From contig CAKSFA010000009.1 in the NCBI GenBank assembly GCA_934454125.1, positions 1 through 59,193 of the forward strand: a stretch of DNA of 59,193 nt, read 5' to 3'. The position numbers and the translations under genes were made by a program. The stretch comes from an uncultured Eubacteriales bacterium (lineage in GTDB: Bacteria; Bacillota; Clostridia; Oscillospirales; Acutalibacteraceae). This document shows, piece by piece, positions 1 through 8,707 of the stretch (its first letter is position 1; each line of letters begins with the position of its first letter). The notes beneath the pieces were generated by a model that saw only the letters and a list, made by a program, of their open reading frames with translations, did no database searches and was not told where the DNA came from.

Positions 1-38
1 ATGGCGCTTATATATAATATCAAATCTTTTTCCTCCTG

Positions 39-2039
39 TCAACTACTTTCTTTCCCTTTTTTTGCTCCGACGTTCTTATAATCCAAATTCGGTAATAAAA
101 ATGCAGTGGCAGCTAAAATTGGGCAGCATACCATTAACGGATATGAATACCGCAGCAAAGCTACAGGTGACAGCAAAACCGTAACCCACAATGCAATCAA
201 CAGAACCAGCGGCAATCCGTACCTCCACCTTTTGAAATAAATACACAAGGCGCCGTAAATTACAAGTATCCAACAGCCAAATCCTGGACTGAATAGCATA
301 GAAATAACTGGGAACATTTGGTGACCTACTTCTTCTGTATAGGTGCTATAGGTACTATAGGCACGATCTAAGGCCGGGAAGAGACTGTGCCGATATATCA
401 TAATATACTTATTTTCTGGAATTCGTAGTAATGGAACTGTAACAACAGGGTAAACTTGGCGTGCCTGCTCTGCAACTGTATCCAAAGCTGGAAATAGACG
501 ATTCCTCTCCAGAATGAGATTTGACTTAAGAGATATCCCAAAAGTTTTTTCTGTACCGTTGCTCCAAGCAATATAAGGATGGGAAGTTCTCCGATCGGGG
601 TAGTTCATTTCAGAATACCAGCTGCCGATGCTAACGGACAATGCTGCATTTAAATAAGTTGCCGGGGCTTTTTTGCCAATTGAAAGATAGATACCCGCAT
701 AATGTAACAAATTATGCTTAAACCTGTCTGTATTAAAATAGTTTTTTGTAGTGTCTGCAGTTCTCTGGTTATAAGCCTCTGCCACGTTATCCCGATCAAT
801 CAATTCAGATACAGCATTACGCTCCTCCAGCGTTAACTGTTCGCTATTATCACGCACCGCACGTGCCATTTGTTGAATTGGCACTGATAGCGCTTCTCTG
901 AAGTCACCTTTTTCTACACCAATAATGTGATACAGCGGACCGGTATATAAAAAGTTTACCGCAATGCAAATTGCACAAAGCAGCACTGCCTTGGCACGGT
1001 GTTTTCTGCTGCACCAAATAAAAAACGGAATTAATAATAGGAGCATATAAAACCCGTTATTGCGCAAAAACATCATCAGGCATATTGCAGCTACAAAGCG
1101 AATCATGCAAAATTTATTGTGATAAAAATATTCTCGGTTTTGCACCATATCAAATAAGAATAATACAACTAATAGTACGATTGCAGCAAATAGTACATCT
1201 TTGGTTGCACTTACTGCAAATATGGCATGGATTGGTAGCAACGCAAAATACAGCACTGCAAATACTGCCATTGCCATTGGTGCTTTGATTCTGGCAACCC
1301 AGTAGCATGCGTAAGCAAATGCTGCAGATAGCATTAGTGTTTGCGAAAGTGAATAAATCGCCATACCTGCGGCATACGTACCAAATAGAGCTTTGCCTAT
1401 TGCAAACGTACTATATAGATATAGCGTATGCAAAATAGGATGATGCGCATTAAGTTTACCATTATAAAATATCTGCGATAATTGATATGGCGCATCATAA
1501 TTGTAAATGCCGGGAAACGCCGCCAGATAAGTCGGCAGCCAGCATAACAGAATCACGGCCCATGCAACAAGAAAAAAACGCCAATTTGGCTGTAGCCACA
1601 TTTTCTTCGTATTCTGAATACGCAAAGCATATACACGCGTGTGCACAGACGGTAAATAAGAAAATAGCAATACAAAAAAAGCTGCCAACACAATAGTAAC
1701 ACCACAAATTGCGGCAAAAAACCATAGAAAATCTCCAATTTGGTCAAGTGGTAGGTGGTCGTATAGATACATTGCTCTGCCACCCAGCAATGTAGCACCC
1801 AGCCCAAAGGCAAATAGCAGACTGGCCGCTAATTTGCGCTTGCTGCACTGTTGGAGCGCATGGTAGATTACAAAAACAAATAGACCAAATAGAACCACAG
1901 ACCAGACGCTATTGCCTAGTAGCGTCTGGTCTTCTGTTTTGAGGGATGCCACACAGCCCCACGTGCCAAACAACGCAAGCAAAGCTGCCCACAGCAAACG
2001 GTAGCGGTAGAAAAATTCACTGTATTTCGTTTGTTTCAT
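39..2039 (-). CDS. Polytopic membrane protein, DUF6020-like (possible GT-C-type glycosyltransferase)
   Basis: 666 aa with about a dozen hydrophobic segments; exact function is unknown. The pattern (many transmembrane helices, a loop with an acidic residue after an early membrane span, residues about 175-190 containing PGIYNYDAPYQL with Asp182, then a conserved-looking HHPILHT) resembles the DUF6020 family and, more loosely, GT-C glycosyltransferases, which use an extracellular acidic residue and a polyprenyl-linked sugar donor. The start ATG at 2039 lies inside the 3' end of the upstream glycosyltransferase gene (23-bp overlap) and is preceded by AGGGGG, so the two are translationally coupled. 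That coupling suggests a joint role in transferring a lipid-linked sugar at the cell surface; this is inference. The stop lies 39 bp from the window edge, so downstream operon members cannot be seen. Confidence 0.75.
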   Translation of the reverse strand: MKQTKYSEFFYRYRLLWAALLALFGTWGCVASLKTEDQTLLGNSVWSVVLFGLFVFVIYHALQQCSKRKLAASLLFAFGLGATLLGGRAMYLYDHLPLDQIGDFLWFFAAICGVTIVLAAFFVLLFSYLPSVHTRVYALRIQNTKKMWLQPNWRFFLVAWAVILLCWLPTYLAAFPGIYNYDAPYQLSQIFYNGKLNAHHPILHTLYLYSTFAIGKALFGTYAAGMAIYSLSQTLMLSAAFAYACYWVARIKAPMAMAVFAVLYFALLPIHAIFAVSATKDVLFAAIVLLVVLFLFDMVQNREYFYHNKFCMIRFVAAICLMMFLRNNGFYMLLLLIPFFIWCSRKHRAKAVLLCAICIAVNFLYTGPLYHIIGVEKGDFREALSVPIQQMARAVRDNSEQLTLEERNAVSELIDRDNVAEAYNQRTADTTKNYFNTDRFKHNLLHYAGIYLSIGKKAPATYLNAALSVSIGSWYSEMNYPDRRTSHPYIAWSNGTEKTFGISLKSNLILERNRLFPALDTVAEQARQVYPVVTVPLLRIPENKYIMIYRHSLFPALDRAYSTYSTYTEEVGHQMFPVISMLFSPGFGCWILVIYGALCIYFKRWRYGLPLVLLIALWVTVLLSPVALLRYSYPLMVCCPILAATAFLLPNLDYKNVGAKKGKESS

Positions 2040-3003
2040 CGCTTAGTTTTCCCCCTTGTTCATCGTTGCGCTGCAGCGCTCTGCAACGGTCTGCAGCTAG
2101 ATTTAGATCTAGTTCAAAGCGCTGCCTGTCCCGCTGCCGGATTACATCTAAAATAAGACCGCTAAAAAACGCATGGATTGCAATTAAATATAAGAAGCCG
2201 CATACAATCAGTGTTGGAATTTTTTCGACTGTATTTGTCAGAAAAAAAGAGATGAGGATTGGTACAAAAAAGCCAGTGCTGATGCAGGCTAAAATCAATG
2301 CTAAAACCCCGAAAAACGGCATGGGACGGTAGTTTTTATACAATCGGAAAATAGTGCGCAGGACCCGCGCACCGTCTGAATAAGTGTTGAGTTTTGACTG
2401 GCTGCCCTGTGGGCGATCGCGGTAGGTAACGATGATATTATCGACTTGTAGATTTTTATCGAGTGCGTGAATGGTCATTTCTGTTTCGATCTCAAACCCC
2501 TTGGAAAGCACTGGAAATGTTTTGACAAATGTGTAGCTAAATGCTCGATACCCAGTCATAATATCGCGGATATTATTCTGAAAAAGAAAGTTAATCAGAC
2601 CTTTAACTGTTTTGTTGCCAACATTGTGAAATGGGCGGTTATTTTCAGTGAAATAAGTGGAAGAAAGACGGTCTCCCACCACCATGTCGGAACCCTGAAA
2701 CAGTACTAAATTCGCCATTTCGCGGGCATGATCGGCTGGGTAGGTATCGTCACCGTCTGTGATGATATAGCACCTTGCATCAATGTCGCGGAACATGGTG
2801 CGGATGACCTGCCCTTTGCCCTGGCGGCGCTCTGTGCGGACGATGGCGCCGGCGGCTTTGGCTTTGGCTGCGGTGTCGTCTGTGGAGTTGTTGTCGTAGA
2901 CGTAGATTTTGGCCTGGGGCAAGGCTTTGCGGTAGTCTGCGACAACTTTGGCGATGGTTTGACCCTCGTTATAACAGGGAATCAAGACTGCGATTTCGTC
3001 CAT
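2017..3003 (-). CDS. Family 2 glycosyltransferase with two C-terminal membrane helices (GtrB/DPM1-like)
   Basis: 328 aa. The N-terminal GT-A domain opens with IAVLIPCYNEGQTIAKVV and carries the nucleotide-sugar motif DNNSTDDT and the metal-binding ITDGDDTYPADHA. The C-terminal third has two hydrophobic helices (starting FFGVLALILACI and LIVCGFLYLIAIHAF), the layout of undecaprenyl-phosphate sugar transferases such as GtrB and of dolichol-phosphate mannose synthase-like enzymes. It probably loads a hexose from a nucleotide sugar onto a polyprenyl phosphate at the inner membrane face. An open frame runs upstream to 3141, but the ATG at 3003 is preferred: it has GAGGTG nine bases upstream and begins exactly at the GT2 N-terminus. 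It overlaps the downstream DUF6020-like gene. The sugar and acceptor cannot be told from sequence. Confidence 0.88.
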   Translation of the reverse strand: MDEIAVLIPCYNEGQTIAKVVADYRKALPQAKIYVYDNNSTDDTAAKAKAAGAIVRTERRQGKGQVIRTMFRDIDARCYIITDGDDTYPADHAREMANLVLFQGSDMVVGDRLSSTYFTENNRPFHNVGNKTVKGLINFLFQNNIRDIMTGYRAFSYTFVKTFPVLSKGFEIETEMTIHALDKNLQVDNIIVTYRDRPQGSQSKLNTYSDGARVLRTIFRLYKNYRPMPFFGVLALILACISTGFFVPILISFFLTNTVEKIPTLIVCGFLYLIAIHAFFSGLILDVIRQRDRQRFELDLNLAADRCRALQRNDEQGGKLSDETNEIQ

Positions 3004-3898
3004 GGAGCGGTTCACCTCAATGCAATAGTTTTGACAAAAATTCGGGATTTTATCTGAAAATATCTCGATTTTAAACGACCAAAAACCCCCGTTTGACGAC
3101 ACGAAACGGTCATAAAGCGACCATAAAACGCCACTTTTCACACTTTCGTAATAATTTTACCAATTTTGAGTTGAATGACAGTTTTGTTCCGGAGTGAAAT
3201 CAATTTTTAGAAAATGAGACACCAGAAATTTTTTCAAATCGTCTTGGTGGCAAATATGGTCGCGTGAATTTTTTAGGATAACTGTTTTCATTTTACCACA
3301 AGACCGAATCGGTTGCAACGAATTTTCGACAAAGTTCGATTTTGAAAAAACGGCGGATCGAATCAGGAGAACATTACAATGATTGGAGACGGAAGGGTGA
3401 GGGGATAATAATGGGATTGGGTGGAGAGACAAGTGAATGAAAATTGAGGGCGAAGAAACAGATTTTTGGGCATGCGGGGCTTGCGATGCGGAGAGATCAC
3501 GGGTGGTTGGGTGAGGGAGAAATGATGGGGTTGGGGGGAGAGACAAGTGAATGGAAATTGAGGGCGTTGGTCGTTTGGATAAACCGATTTTTAGGCATAC
3601 GGGACTTGTAATGCGGAGAGATTGCGGGTGGTTGGGTAAGGGAATGGTTGGTTTATAAATGATTGAGGTGGCAGAAGTTGAGAACAGAGTGAGGATCGTC
3701 GAAGCACGGTACGGTTTGTAGAAGCAGACGGAGAAAGCAGGGAATGACAGGCAATAATAGAGGAAAGTAGAGAATGGACATAGTTGTGAAAGGAAACGGA
3801 AGCAGGGTGTGACTGGTGGAAGCGGTGAGGAAATGCAAAGATTTTGAGAAGGGTAAAATTTTGGAAGAAGTGAGACAATTTATGGAGTTTGTGAGAAT
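3004..3898. other. Gene-poor, purine-rich intergenic region
   Basis: About 0.9 kb between the glycosyltransferase start and the folB terminator. Open frames exist here on the minus strand, but they lack family resemblance, run through a degenerate repeat and have proline/serine/histidine-rich low-complexity translations, so I call none of them genes. From about 3360 to 3880 the plus strand is strikingly poor in C and rich in G and A. The left part (3004-3350) should hold the promoter of the glycosyltransferase gene, but no convincing -35/-10 pair was found. Confidence 0.6.
3395..3640. repeat. Degenerate tandem duplication, unit about 114-125 bp
   Basis: Copy one starts at 3395 and copy two at 3509. 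Shared blocks include GAGAGACAAGTGAATG (3423 and 3538), AAATTGAGGGCG, GATGCGGAGAGAT-like and GGGTGGTTGGGT (3501 and 3626). The offset is 114 bp in the first half and 125 bp in the second, so one copy has about 11 extra bases between the shared blocks. Substitutions are scattered, which indicates an old duplication. Nothing suggests a mobile element: no terminal inverted repeats and no transposase. Confidence 0.75.
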
Positions 3899-3933
3899 AA
3901 AAAACGCCTGTCTGGCTTGTTTGCGAGACAGGC
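3899..3933 (-). terminator. Rho-independent terminator of the folB operon
   Basis: An 8-bp stem (GCCTGTCT at 3906-3913, AGACAGGC at 3926-3933) with a 12-base loop, followed on the minus strand by a run of six T. It lies 5 bp past the folB stop codon. Confidence 0.85.
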
Positions 3934-3938
3934 AGGGA

Positions 3939-4304
3939 TCAATCGGAGCGGGCGCGGGTAAAGGAAACTGCGACGGAATCAAAATCGGCAAGGGCTCCGA
4001 TCTGCGCTTTTTGAAGCGTGAGGCTCAGGCCGCCGATTTGCGGGGAGAACGCAAACACCGCACAGGCAACATCGTTTGCAGCGGCGGACAGCAAACGGCG
4101 AGGCGTTGCGCGCAGCGTATGTGTGATATGGGCGATGAGAGCGGCAAAGTCAATCGTATCGGCCGGATGATCGGTTTGCATTGCTGTTTGCAGCGAGCAG
4201 TAGAGCGTCAGGTCGAGCTCCAGCTCTTGCTCAAACTGTAGCTCTTCTTTGCTGTAGCCATTTTTTGCCATGATGCGCAGACCGCGCAGATGTAGTTCTT
4301 CCAT
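3939..4304 (-). CDS. folB: Dihydroneopterin aldolase
   Basis: 121 aa, the normal length for FolB, which cleaves 7,8-dihydroneopterin to 6-hydroxymethyl-7,8-dihydropterin and glycolaldehyde in folate synthesis. The N-terminus LHLRGLRIMAKNGYSKEE matches the family pattern in which a short strand precedes a G-(Y/V)-x-x-E-E segment, and the C-terminus ends VAVSFTRARSD, like the family's V-x-(V/I)-x-R tail. A longer frame reaches upstream, but the ATG at 4304 has AAAGGAG seven bases before it. The gene follows the 387-aa unknown gene with 13 bp between them, so they probably share a transcript. No other folate genes are nearby. Confidence 0.85.
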   Translation of the reverse strand: MEELHLRGLRIMAKNGYSKEELQFEQELELDLTLYCSLQTAMQTDHPADTIDFAALIAHITHTLRATPRRLLSAAANDVACAVFAFSPQIGGLSLTLQKAQIGALADFDSVAVSFTRARSD

Positions 4305-4317
4305 GAACACGCTCCTT

Positions 4318-5481
4318 TCAATACAGCACGACGGTGTTTCCGCTGATTTTGCAGCGGCTCTGATTGCTTTGCGTTTGCTGCGTTTGGGTATCGTAGATAT
4401 TGGTGATGGGGGTGGTTTCGCCCGGAAGGGTGCGGGTGGTGATGATGTAGCGGTCTTCGATACAGGAAAGCAAGCGCGCCCCCGTTTTTGGCACAACGGC
4501 GTTGAGAGTGGAGCCGAAAAAACCCTGCAGGGAAAGACTCTCTTTTTGTGCTGTGATGCAAAAACCACGCATGTTGGCGGTATCGAAACAGAATTGCGCA
4601 GGCGGCTGATGCTGAGTGCGGGTAAGCGGTGCGGCAACGAAACGCTTGCCGGTGGATTTTTGGACTCCGCACAGACGCTGGTCATTCCAAGGGAAATATT
4701 TGGCTTTGAAATAGAGGTTGTCTGCGTCCATGCCGACATAACGCAGAAGCGCGGAGGAATCGGCGCAGAAGAGTGTTTGCAGCTCAGGCAGTTGATCGGT
4801 TTGAGCGGCGTGCGCAAGGTCTGGCACCGTGCAGACGAAAACTTGGTCGCAGACGTGGTTGCCCAGCCAGGTGCGGTTTTGGTAGCAATGCTCTTTTTCG
4901 CGCTCGGAACCGTTGGGAGACAACACAAGCAGGTGCTGCACGCTGTTTGCCTGGTAGGGCACTAGCCAGTTTGCCGTTGGCGGACAAAGACGGGCATCTT
5001 TGAGACAATGGTAAGTTTTTGCCGGCAGGCTGTAAAGATATGCCATACGGGGTAGACCTGTGAGCGCGTGGTACTCTGTAAAGAGATGGCTGTGCGTCTC
5101 GTTTTTGCCGGTGACGATGAGGAGATGGTCGGAATCAAGCGCGGTGCAGTGCAGGAAATTGCCGATGAAATTGATTTGCTCGAAGGTCTGTTCTTTGCCG
5201 GTGTGCTTATCAATGCGCAGGATCCAGGCGGAGCTGCCGCCGTTTTCCATGACGACGAGCAGCTCGTTTGGAAACGGGAAGTAATGACGGCGGTACTCTG
5301 CACGCAGTATGTAATTGGCAACGATGCGCTCCTGCCGGTTGTTGTGGTCGTACTCCAGCAGAAACAACGTATTGTGGCCTTCTTCTATCTTTTCTTCGGC
5401 GTACCATACGGTTTGGTCGTTGATCTCGATGAGTGCAATATCGCAGACACGCAGTGTGTTGCGCATATCAATGACCGTCAT
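4318..5481 (-). CDS. Protein of unknown function, probable beta-rich repeat fold
   Basis: 387 aa that I do not recognise. There is no signal peptide and no membrane segment. The sequence alternates short hydrophobic strands with polar turns throughout (for example DHLLIVTGKNETHSH, NLYFKAKYFPWNDQR, RYIITTRTLPGETTP), which suggests a beta-propeller-like or other repeated beta-sheet protein; this is inference. Cysteines are scattered without a CxxC metal site. The start ATG at 5481 follows GGAGGG with good spacing. It is co-directional with folB 13 bp downstream and divergent from the Smr-domain gene. A TATAAT box (5514-5519, minus) lies about 35 bp upstream of the start, without a clear -35. 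Confidence 0.7.
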   Translation of the reverse strand: MTVIDMRNTLRVCDIALIEINDQTVWYAEEKIEEGHNTLFLLEYDHNNRQERIVANYILRAEYRRHYFPFPNELLVVMENGGSSAWILRIDKHTGKEQTFEQINFIGNFLHCTALDSDHLLIVTGKNETHSHLFTEYHALTGLPRMAYLYSLPAKTYHCLKDARLCPPTANWLVPYQANSVQHLLVLSPNGSEREKEHCYQNRTWLGNHVCDQVFVCTVPDLAHAAQTDQLPELQTLFCADSSALLRYVGMDADNLYFKAKYFPWNDQRLCGVQKSTGKRFVAAPLTRTQHQPPAQFCFDTANMRGFCITAQKESLSLQGFFGSTLNAVVPKTGARLLSCIEDRYIITTRTLPGETTPITNIYDTQTQQTQSNQSRCKISGNTVVLY

Positions 5482-5513
5482 CTCAAGCCCTCCCTGAATC
5501 GTTTTTTGTTTTG

Positions 5514-5570
5514 ATTATACCACAAAAAGCGACAAATTCCATTCCTATTTTGTGCCGGACACGGTATAAT
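5514..5570. promoter_or_regulatory. Divergent promoter region for the 387-aa gene and the Smr gene
   Basis: Two perfect TATAAT boxes face away from each other: minus strand at 5514-5519 and plus strand at 5565-5570. Neither has an obvious TTGACA-like -35 at 16-18 bp, so the assignment rests on the -10 boxes and their positions 20-35 bp before the two starts. Confidence 0.5.
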
Positions 5571-5592
5571 AGAAGAAAAAGGAGGGGATTGG

Positions 5593-5841
5593 ATGAAGCG
5601 CAGGAAAACCCCGCCGCCGGAACTGGATATTCACGGGCTGCGGGAGGAGGAAGCGCAGAGAAAAATCGCTGCGTTTTTGGACGGGCTGGACGATGGCGTG
5701 TGTGAGGTGGTGATTATACATGGTTATCGCGGAGGGCAGGTGCTGCGGGATATGGTGCGCACACAGCTGCGGCACCCACGGATTGTGAGCGTGCTGCCTG
5801 CTTTGAACGAAGGAACGACACGCATCATTTTAAGCGTGTGA
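5593..5841 (+). CDS. Stand-alone Smr-domain protein
   Basis: 82 aa consisting only of a small MutS-related (Smr) domain. It begins with the conserved LDIHGLREEEA and has the VVIIHGYRGGQVLRDMV segment, which in Smr domains forms the H-G-x-G nucleic-acid-binding/nuclease loop; here it reads HGYRGG. Smr domains nick or bind branched DNA, or act on RNA, as at the C-terminus of MutS2. No MutS2 body is attached or nearby, so the substrate is open. The start at 5593 has GGAGGGG just upstream. It is monocistronic and ends at a bidirectional terminator shared with ribF. Confidence 0.82.
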   Translation: MKRRKTPPPELDIHGLREEEAQRKIAAFLDGLDDGVCEVVIIHGYRGGQVLRDMVRTQLRHPRIVSVLPALNEGTTRIILSV

Positions 5842-5845
5842 TGCA

Positions 5846-5878
5846 AAAGAGCTGGCCTGAAACGGTCAGCTCATTTTT
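5846..5878. terminator. Bidirectional terminator between the Smr gene and ribF
   Basis: The inverted repeat GAGCTGGCC / GGTCAGCTC around the loop TGAAAC is flanked by A-rich sequence on the left and CATTTTT on the right, so it can stop convergent transcripts in both directions. The ribF stop codon (5866-5868) lies inside it. Confidence 0.8.
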
Positions 5879-6810
5879 GGGAGCGGGTGGAGGTGTGTAA
5901 GTTGTTGCAGGGCTTGCTGTTTGTCTGCTTCGATTTGGGTACGCAAGGCTGCAAGAGAGGGGAACTTTTGCTCGGGGCGCAGGTAGGACACCAGTTCGAC
6001 CGTGATGGTGGCACCATAAAGATCTCCGGAGAACGCTGCCAGCCAGGTTTCGGAGGTGGCCAGATCGGAGTCGCCGATGGTGGGGCGTATGCCGATGTTG
6101 GTAACGGCATGGCGCTGCGTGCCGTCAGGCAGTGTGACCAGTGAGGCATATACACCATGCCGGGGTACGATCAACTCGGGCGAAAGCATCTGATTAGCCG
6201 TGGGACAGCCAATGGTTCTGCCCAGTTGGTTGCCGGTGATGACCGGATTTTGGTAGGAGAAATATCTACCCAGCATTTGCGCTGCCTGCTGTGGCTGGCC
6301 GTTTTGCAGATAAGTACGAATCTGCGTAGAGCTGACAGGCATGCCCTGCGGTGTGGTAATGGCCGGGATGATTGTGGTTTCGATGTCGTGCTGCGCGGCA
6401 TATTGTGCAAGCTGCTGCGCGCCGGCTGCGCCACCCTTACCAAACCGGAAATTAAAACCGCAGAAAATGTGCTTTGCGTTGCAGCAATCGTGCAAAACCG
6501 TTTGGACAAATGCCTGCGGGGAAAGCTGCATGACTGCGTGGAACGGAGGGATGAAGAGTTGCTCGATGCCCAAGTTGGTAAGCAGGGTGTCTCTGGTGGC
6601 GGGGGTGAGCAGCGCCGGAACGGGCGCGCCGTGCAGCACTTGCTGCGGATGCTCGGAAAAGGTAAAGACTGCAGGAGACAGCCCACACCGGCGTGCAGCA
6701 GAAACGGCTGTACTGAGCACGGCTCTGTGCCCCAGGTGGAGGCCATCGAATACACCCAGTGCAAGTGCGGTGGGTGTGGTTTGCGGTGTGAGATTGGTGA
6801 CGTGTTTCAT
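5866..6810 (-). CDS. ribF: Bifunctional riboflavin kinase / FAD synthetase
   Basis: 314 aa. The N-terminal adenylyltransferase half carries the nucleotidyltransferase signature GVFDGLHLGHRAVL (about residues 18-31) and CGFNFRFGKGG. The C-terminal half is the riboflavin kinase domain, with GRTIGCPTAN and a distal GDLYGATITVELV. It converts riboflavin to FMN and then FAD in the cytoplasm. The frame is open upstream, but ATG 6810 is the true start: the family N-terminus begins there and GGAG lies eight bases before it. It is the last gene of the rimP-infB operon, 16 bp after truB, a common Firmicutes arrangement. Confidence 0.94.
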   Translation of the reverse strand: MKHVTNLTPQTTPTALALGVFDGLHLGHRAVLSTAVSAARRCGLSPAVFTFSEHPQQVLHGAPVPALLTPATRDTLLTNLGIEQLFIPPFHAVMQLSPQAFVQTVLHDCCNAKHIFCGFNFRFGKGGAAGAQQLAQYAAQHDIETTIIPAITTPQGMPVSSTQIRTYLQNGQPQQAAQMLGRYFSYQNPVITGNQLGRTIGCPTANQMLSPELIVPRHGVYASLVTLPDGTQRHAVTNIGIRPTIGDSDLATSETWLAAFSGDLYGATITVELVSYLRPEQKFPSLAALRTQIEADKQQALQQLTHLHPLPKMS

Positions 6811-6826
6811 TGGGATCGCTCCGTTT

Positions 6827-7723
6827 TTAGAACAGTTTTGCAACGCATAAGGCGGATTGGGGAACGGAAATGACGCCCAGACCCAGAAAGGTATCGGTTG
6901 CGTCATAGACACGGTAGATGGTGTTGTCTTGTCGCTGGGCGTCGGCGGACAGGCGAAGACGCTCCAGACTGAGGGCACCGCCATTGGCAAAGCGGGTGGC
7001 CTGCGCTGCTGAAATATGCAGGGCTGGCTTTGCCTGAAAGATAGTATCAACGGGAATGAGATGCGCGGAAAGGTTTTGTGTCTGCTGCCGCAACGTTTCA
7101 AGCGGAACCGCTTGTTCGATAGAAAAACCGCAGGCTGCGGTGCGACGCAGGTTTGTCATAATTGCACCGGTGGAAAGCTGCCGGCCGATATCGTGACACA
7201 GGGTGCGGATATAAGTACCTTTGGAACAGGTGACCGCCAGTGTGCCGGTTTGGGTAGCTTCATCAAAGGATTGCAGGGTGCAATCATAAATGGTGACCGG
7301 TCGCTTGGAACGCTCAACGGTGATGCCCTGCCGTGCAAGCGCGTACAGTCGCTGACCATTTTGCCGCACGGCGGAATACATCGGCGGTGTTTGCAGAATT
7401 TGACCGGTGAACTGCGGCAGAATCGCTTGCAGCTGCGCCTGCGTGACGTGCGCCGGGCGCTGGGCAAGAACGGTGCCGGTGCTGTCTTGCGTGTCGGTCT
7501 CGAGACCCAACTGGAATTGGGCAAGGTACGATTTATCGGTGTCTTCTAAAAAGGGAATGGCTCTGGTTGCTTTGCCCAGCAGCACCGGCAAAACACCGGT
7601 TGCCATGGGATCCAGCGTGCCGGTGTGGCCTGCCTTTTTGGTGTGATACAGCCCCCGGACGATGGCAACGACGTCAAAGGAGGTAAAATTTTGCGGTTTG
7701 TCGATTAAGAGCATGCCGTTCAT
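6827..7723 (-). CDS. truB: tRNA pseudouridine(55) synthase
   Basis: 298 aa, usual length. It isomerises U55 in the T-loop of tRNAs. The N-terminus MNGMLLIDKPQNFTSFDVV and the catalytic motif GHTGTLDPMATGVLP, with nucleophile Asp38, are diagnostic. RNA-binding segments follow (GTYIRTLCHDIG), then a C-terminal PUA-like tail (residues about 240-298). GGAGG precedes the start. It sits between nrnA and ribF in the translation operon. Confidence 0.96.
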   Translation of the reverse strand: MNGMLLIDKPQNFTSFDVVAIVRGLYHTKKAGHTGTLDPMATGVLPVLLGKATRAIPFLEDTDKSYLAQFQLGLETDTQDSTGTVLAQRPAHVTQAQLQAILPQFTGQILQTPPMYSAVRQNGQRLYALARQGITVERSKRPVTIYDCTLQSFDEATQTGTLAVTCSKGTYIRTLCHDIGRQLSTGAIMTNLRRTAACGFSIEQAVPLETLRQQTQNLSAHLIPVDTIFQAKPALHISAAQATRFANGGALSLERLRLSADAQRQDNTIYRVYDATDTFLGLGVISVPQSALCVAKLF

Positions 7724-7747
7724 AACAGGAGCCTCCTTTGTGGTATT

Positions 7748-8707
7748 TTAAACGCCGGTTTGGTGGAGGTGGGTGGACGCTGCCTGTTGCAGCTGTGATT
7801 GGGCCGTGGCAAGATCAGCGGCGATGACACAGCCGGCTGCTCCCTTGTGGCCGCCGCCGCCAAATCGGGCGCAGATGGCTGAGGCATCATACGGCGGGGT
7901 GGCGCGCAGGGAGATTTTGTAAACCCCGCTCTCTTTTTCGCGCAGGGTGGCGGCGATGAGTACGCCTTCGATTTGGCGCGGAAGCGCGGCCAGGCCTTCG
8001 ATATCGCTTTCTGTGGCACCGGCGGTTTGCATCATTGCTTCGGTAATTTGCATCATGGCAAAGCGGCCGTTTTCAGAAAACACGATGCTTTCCATCGCCA
8101 GGCGCTCGACTGTGAGGCGGGCGCGGCTTTTGGTATCAAACAGCTGCCGGTTGAGTTCGGCAATATCAGCGCCGGCCTCTGCGAGTGCGGCCGCTGTGCG
8201 GAAGGCTTCTGCCGTGGTATTCGGATAGCGAAAGCAGCCGGTGTCGGTACACAGACCGGTGTAGAGACAGTTGGCCAGATGCGCATCAAGCGGGACACCC
8301 ATGGCGCACAGCAGCTGGTAGATGATTTGTGTGGTGGAGGCTGCCGTGGGGTCAACATACGTTTGTTTGGCGTAGTCTTTGTGAGAAATATGGTGGTCAA
8401 TGGCAAGGTCGATTTGATCTTTGTATTGCTCGGTGGCTGCACCCAGCAGCTGGGTGTCGGCAAGATCGACTGCGATGATGCACTGAGGCTCAAACTCCTC
8501 CGGCGCAAGCTGAGAAAAAAGCTCGGTGTATTTTTGCGGAACGGGGTCTGCGCATGCAAAGCGGACATGGCGACCCATGCGTTGCAGCGCAGTGCTCAGT
8601 GCAGCGGCGGAACCGATCGTGTCTCCATCGGGTGATTTGTGGCTGAGAACCAGGATATGATCGGCCTGTTGAAGGAATGTTACCGTTTGTTGTAGATCAA
8701 TCCGCAT
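7748..8707 (-). CDS. nrnA: DHH/DHHA1 phosphoesterase, NrnA-type oligoribonuclease / pAp phosphatase
   Basis: 319 aa. NrnA enzymes degrade 2-5-nt RNAs and dephosphorylate 3'-phosphoadenosine 5'-phosphate. Metal-binding motifs are present in order: SHKSPDGDTIGS (about 22-33), IAVDLAD (78-84), the name-giving DHH at 104-106, and the DHHA1 substrate loop FGGGGHKGAAG near residue 285. Its 5' end overlaps the 3' end of rbfA by 11 bp, which implies translational coupling. The rbfA-nrnA-truB-ribF order matches many Firmicutes. Confidence 0.93.
   Translation of the reverse strand: MRIDLQQTVTFLQQADHILVLSHKSPDGDTIGSAAALSTALQRMGRHVRFACADPVPQKYTELFSQLAPEEFEPQCIIAVDLADTQLLGAATEQYKDQIDLAIDHHISHKDYAKQTYVDPTAASTTQIIYQLLCAMGVPLDAHLANCLYTGLCTDTGCFRYPNTTAEAFRTAAALAEAGADIAELNRQLFDTKSRARLTVERLAMESIVFSENGRFAMMQITEAMMQTAGATESDIEGLAALPRQIEGVLIAATLREKESGVYKISLRATPPYDASAICARFGGGGHKGAAGCVIAADLATAQSQLQQAASTHLHQTGV

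Noticed and set aside
3157..3991. Overlapping minus-strand open frames of 95-129 codons in the repeat region
   Set aside because: Translations are low-complexity (Pro/Ser/His-rich), the similarity between them comes from the DNA repeat, and none has a good Shine-Dalgarno or known family.
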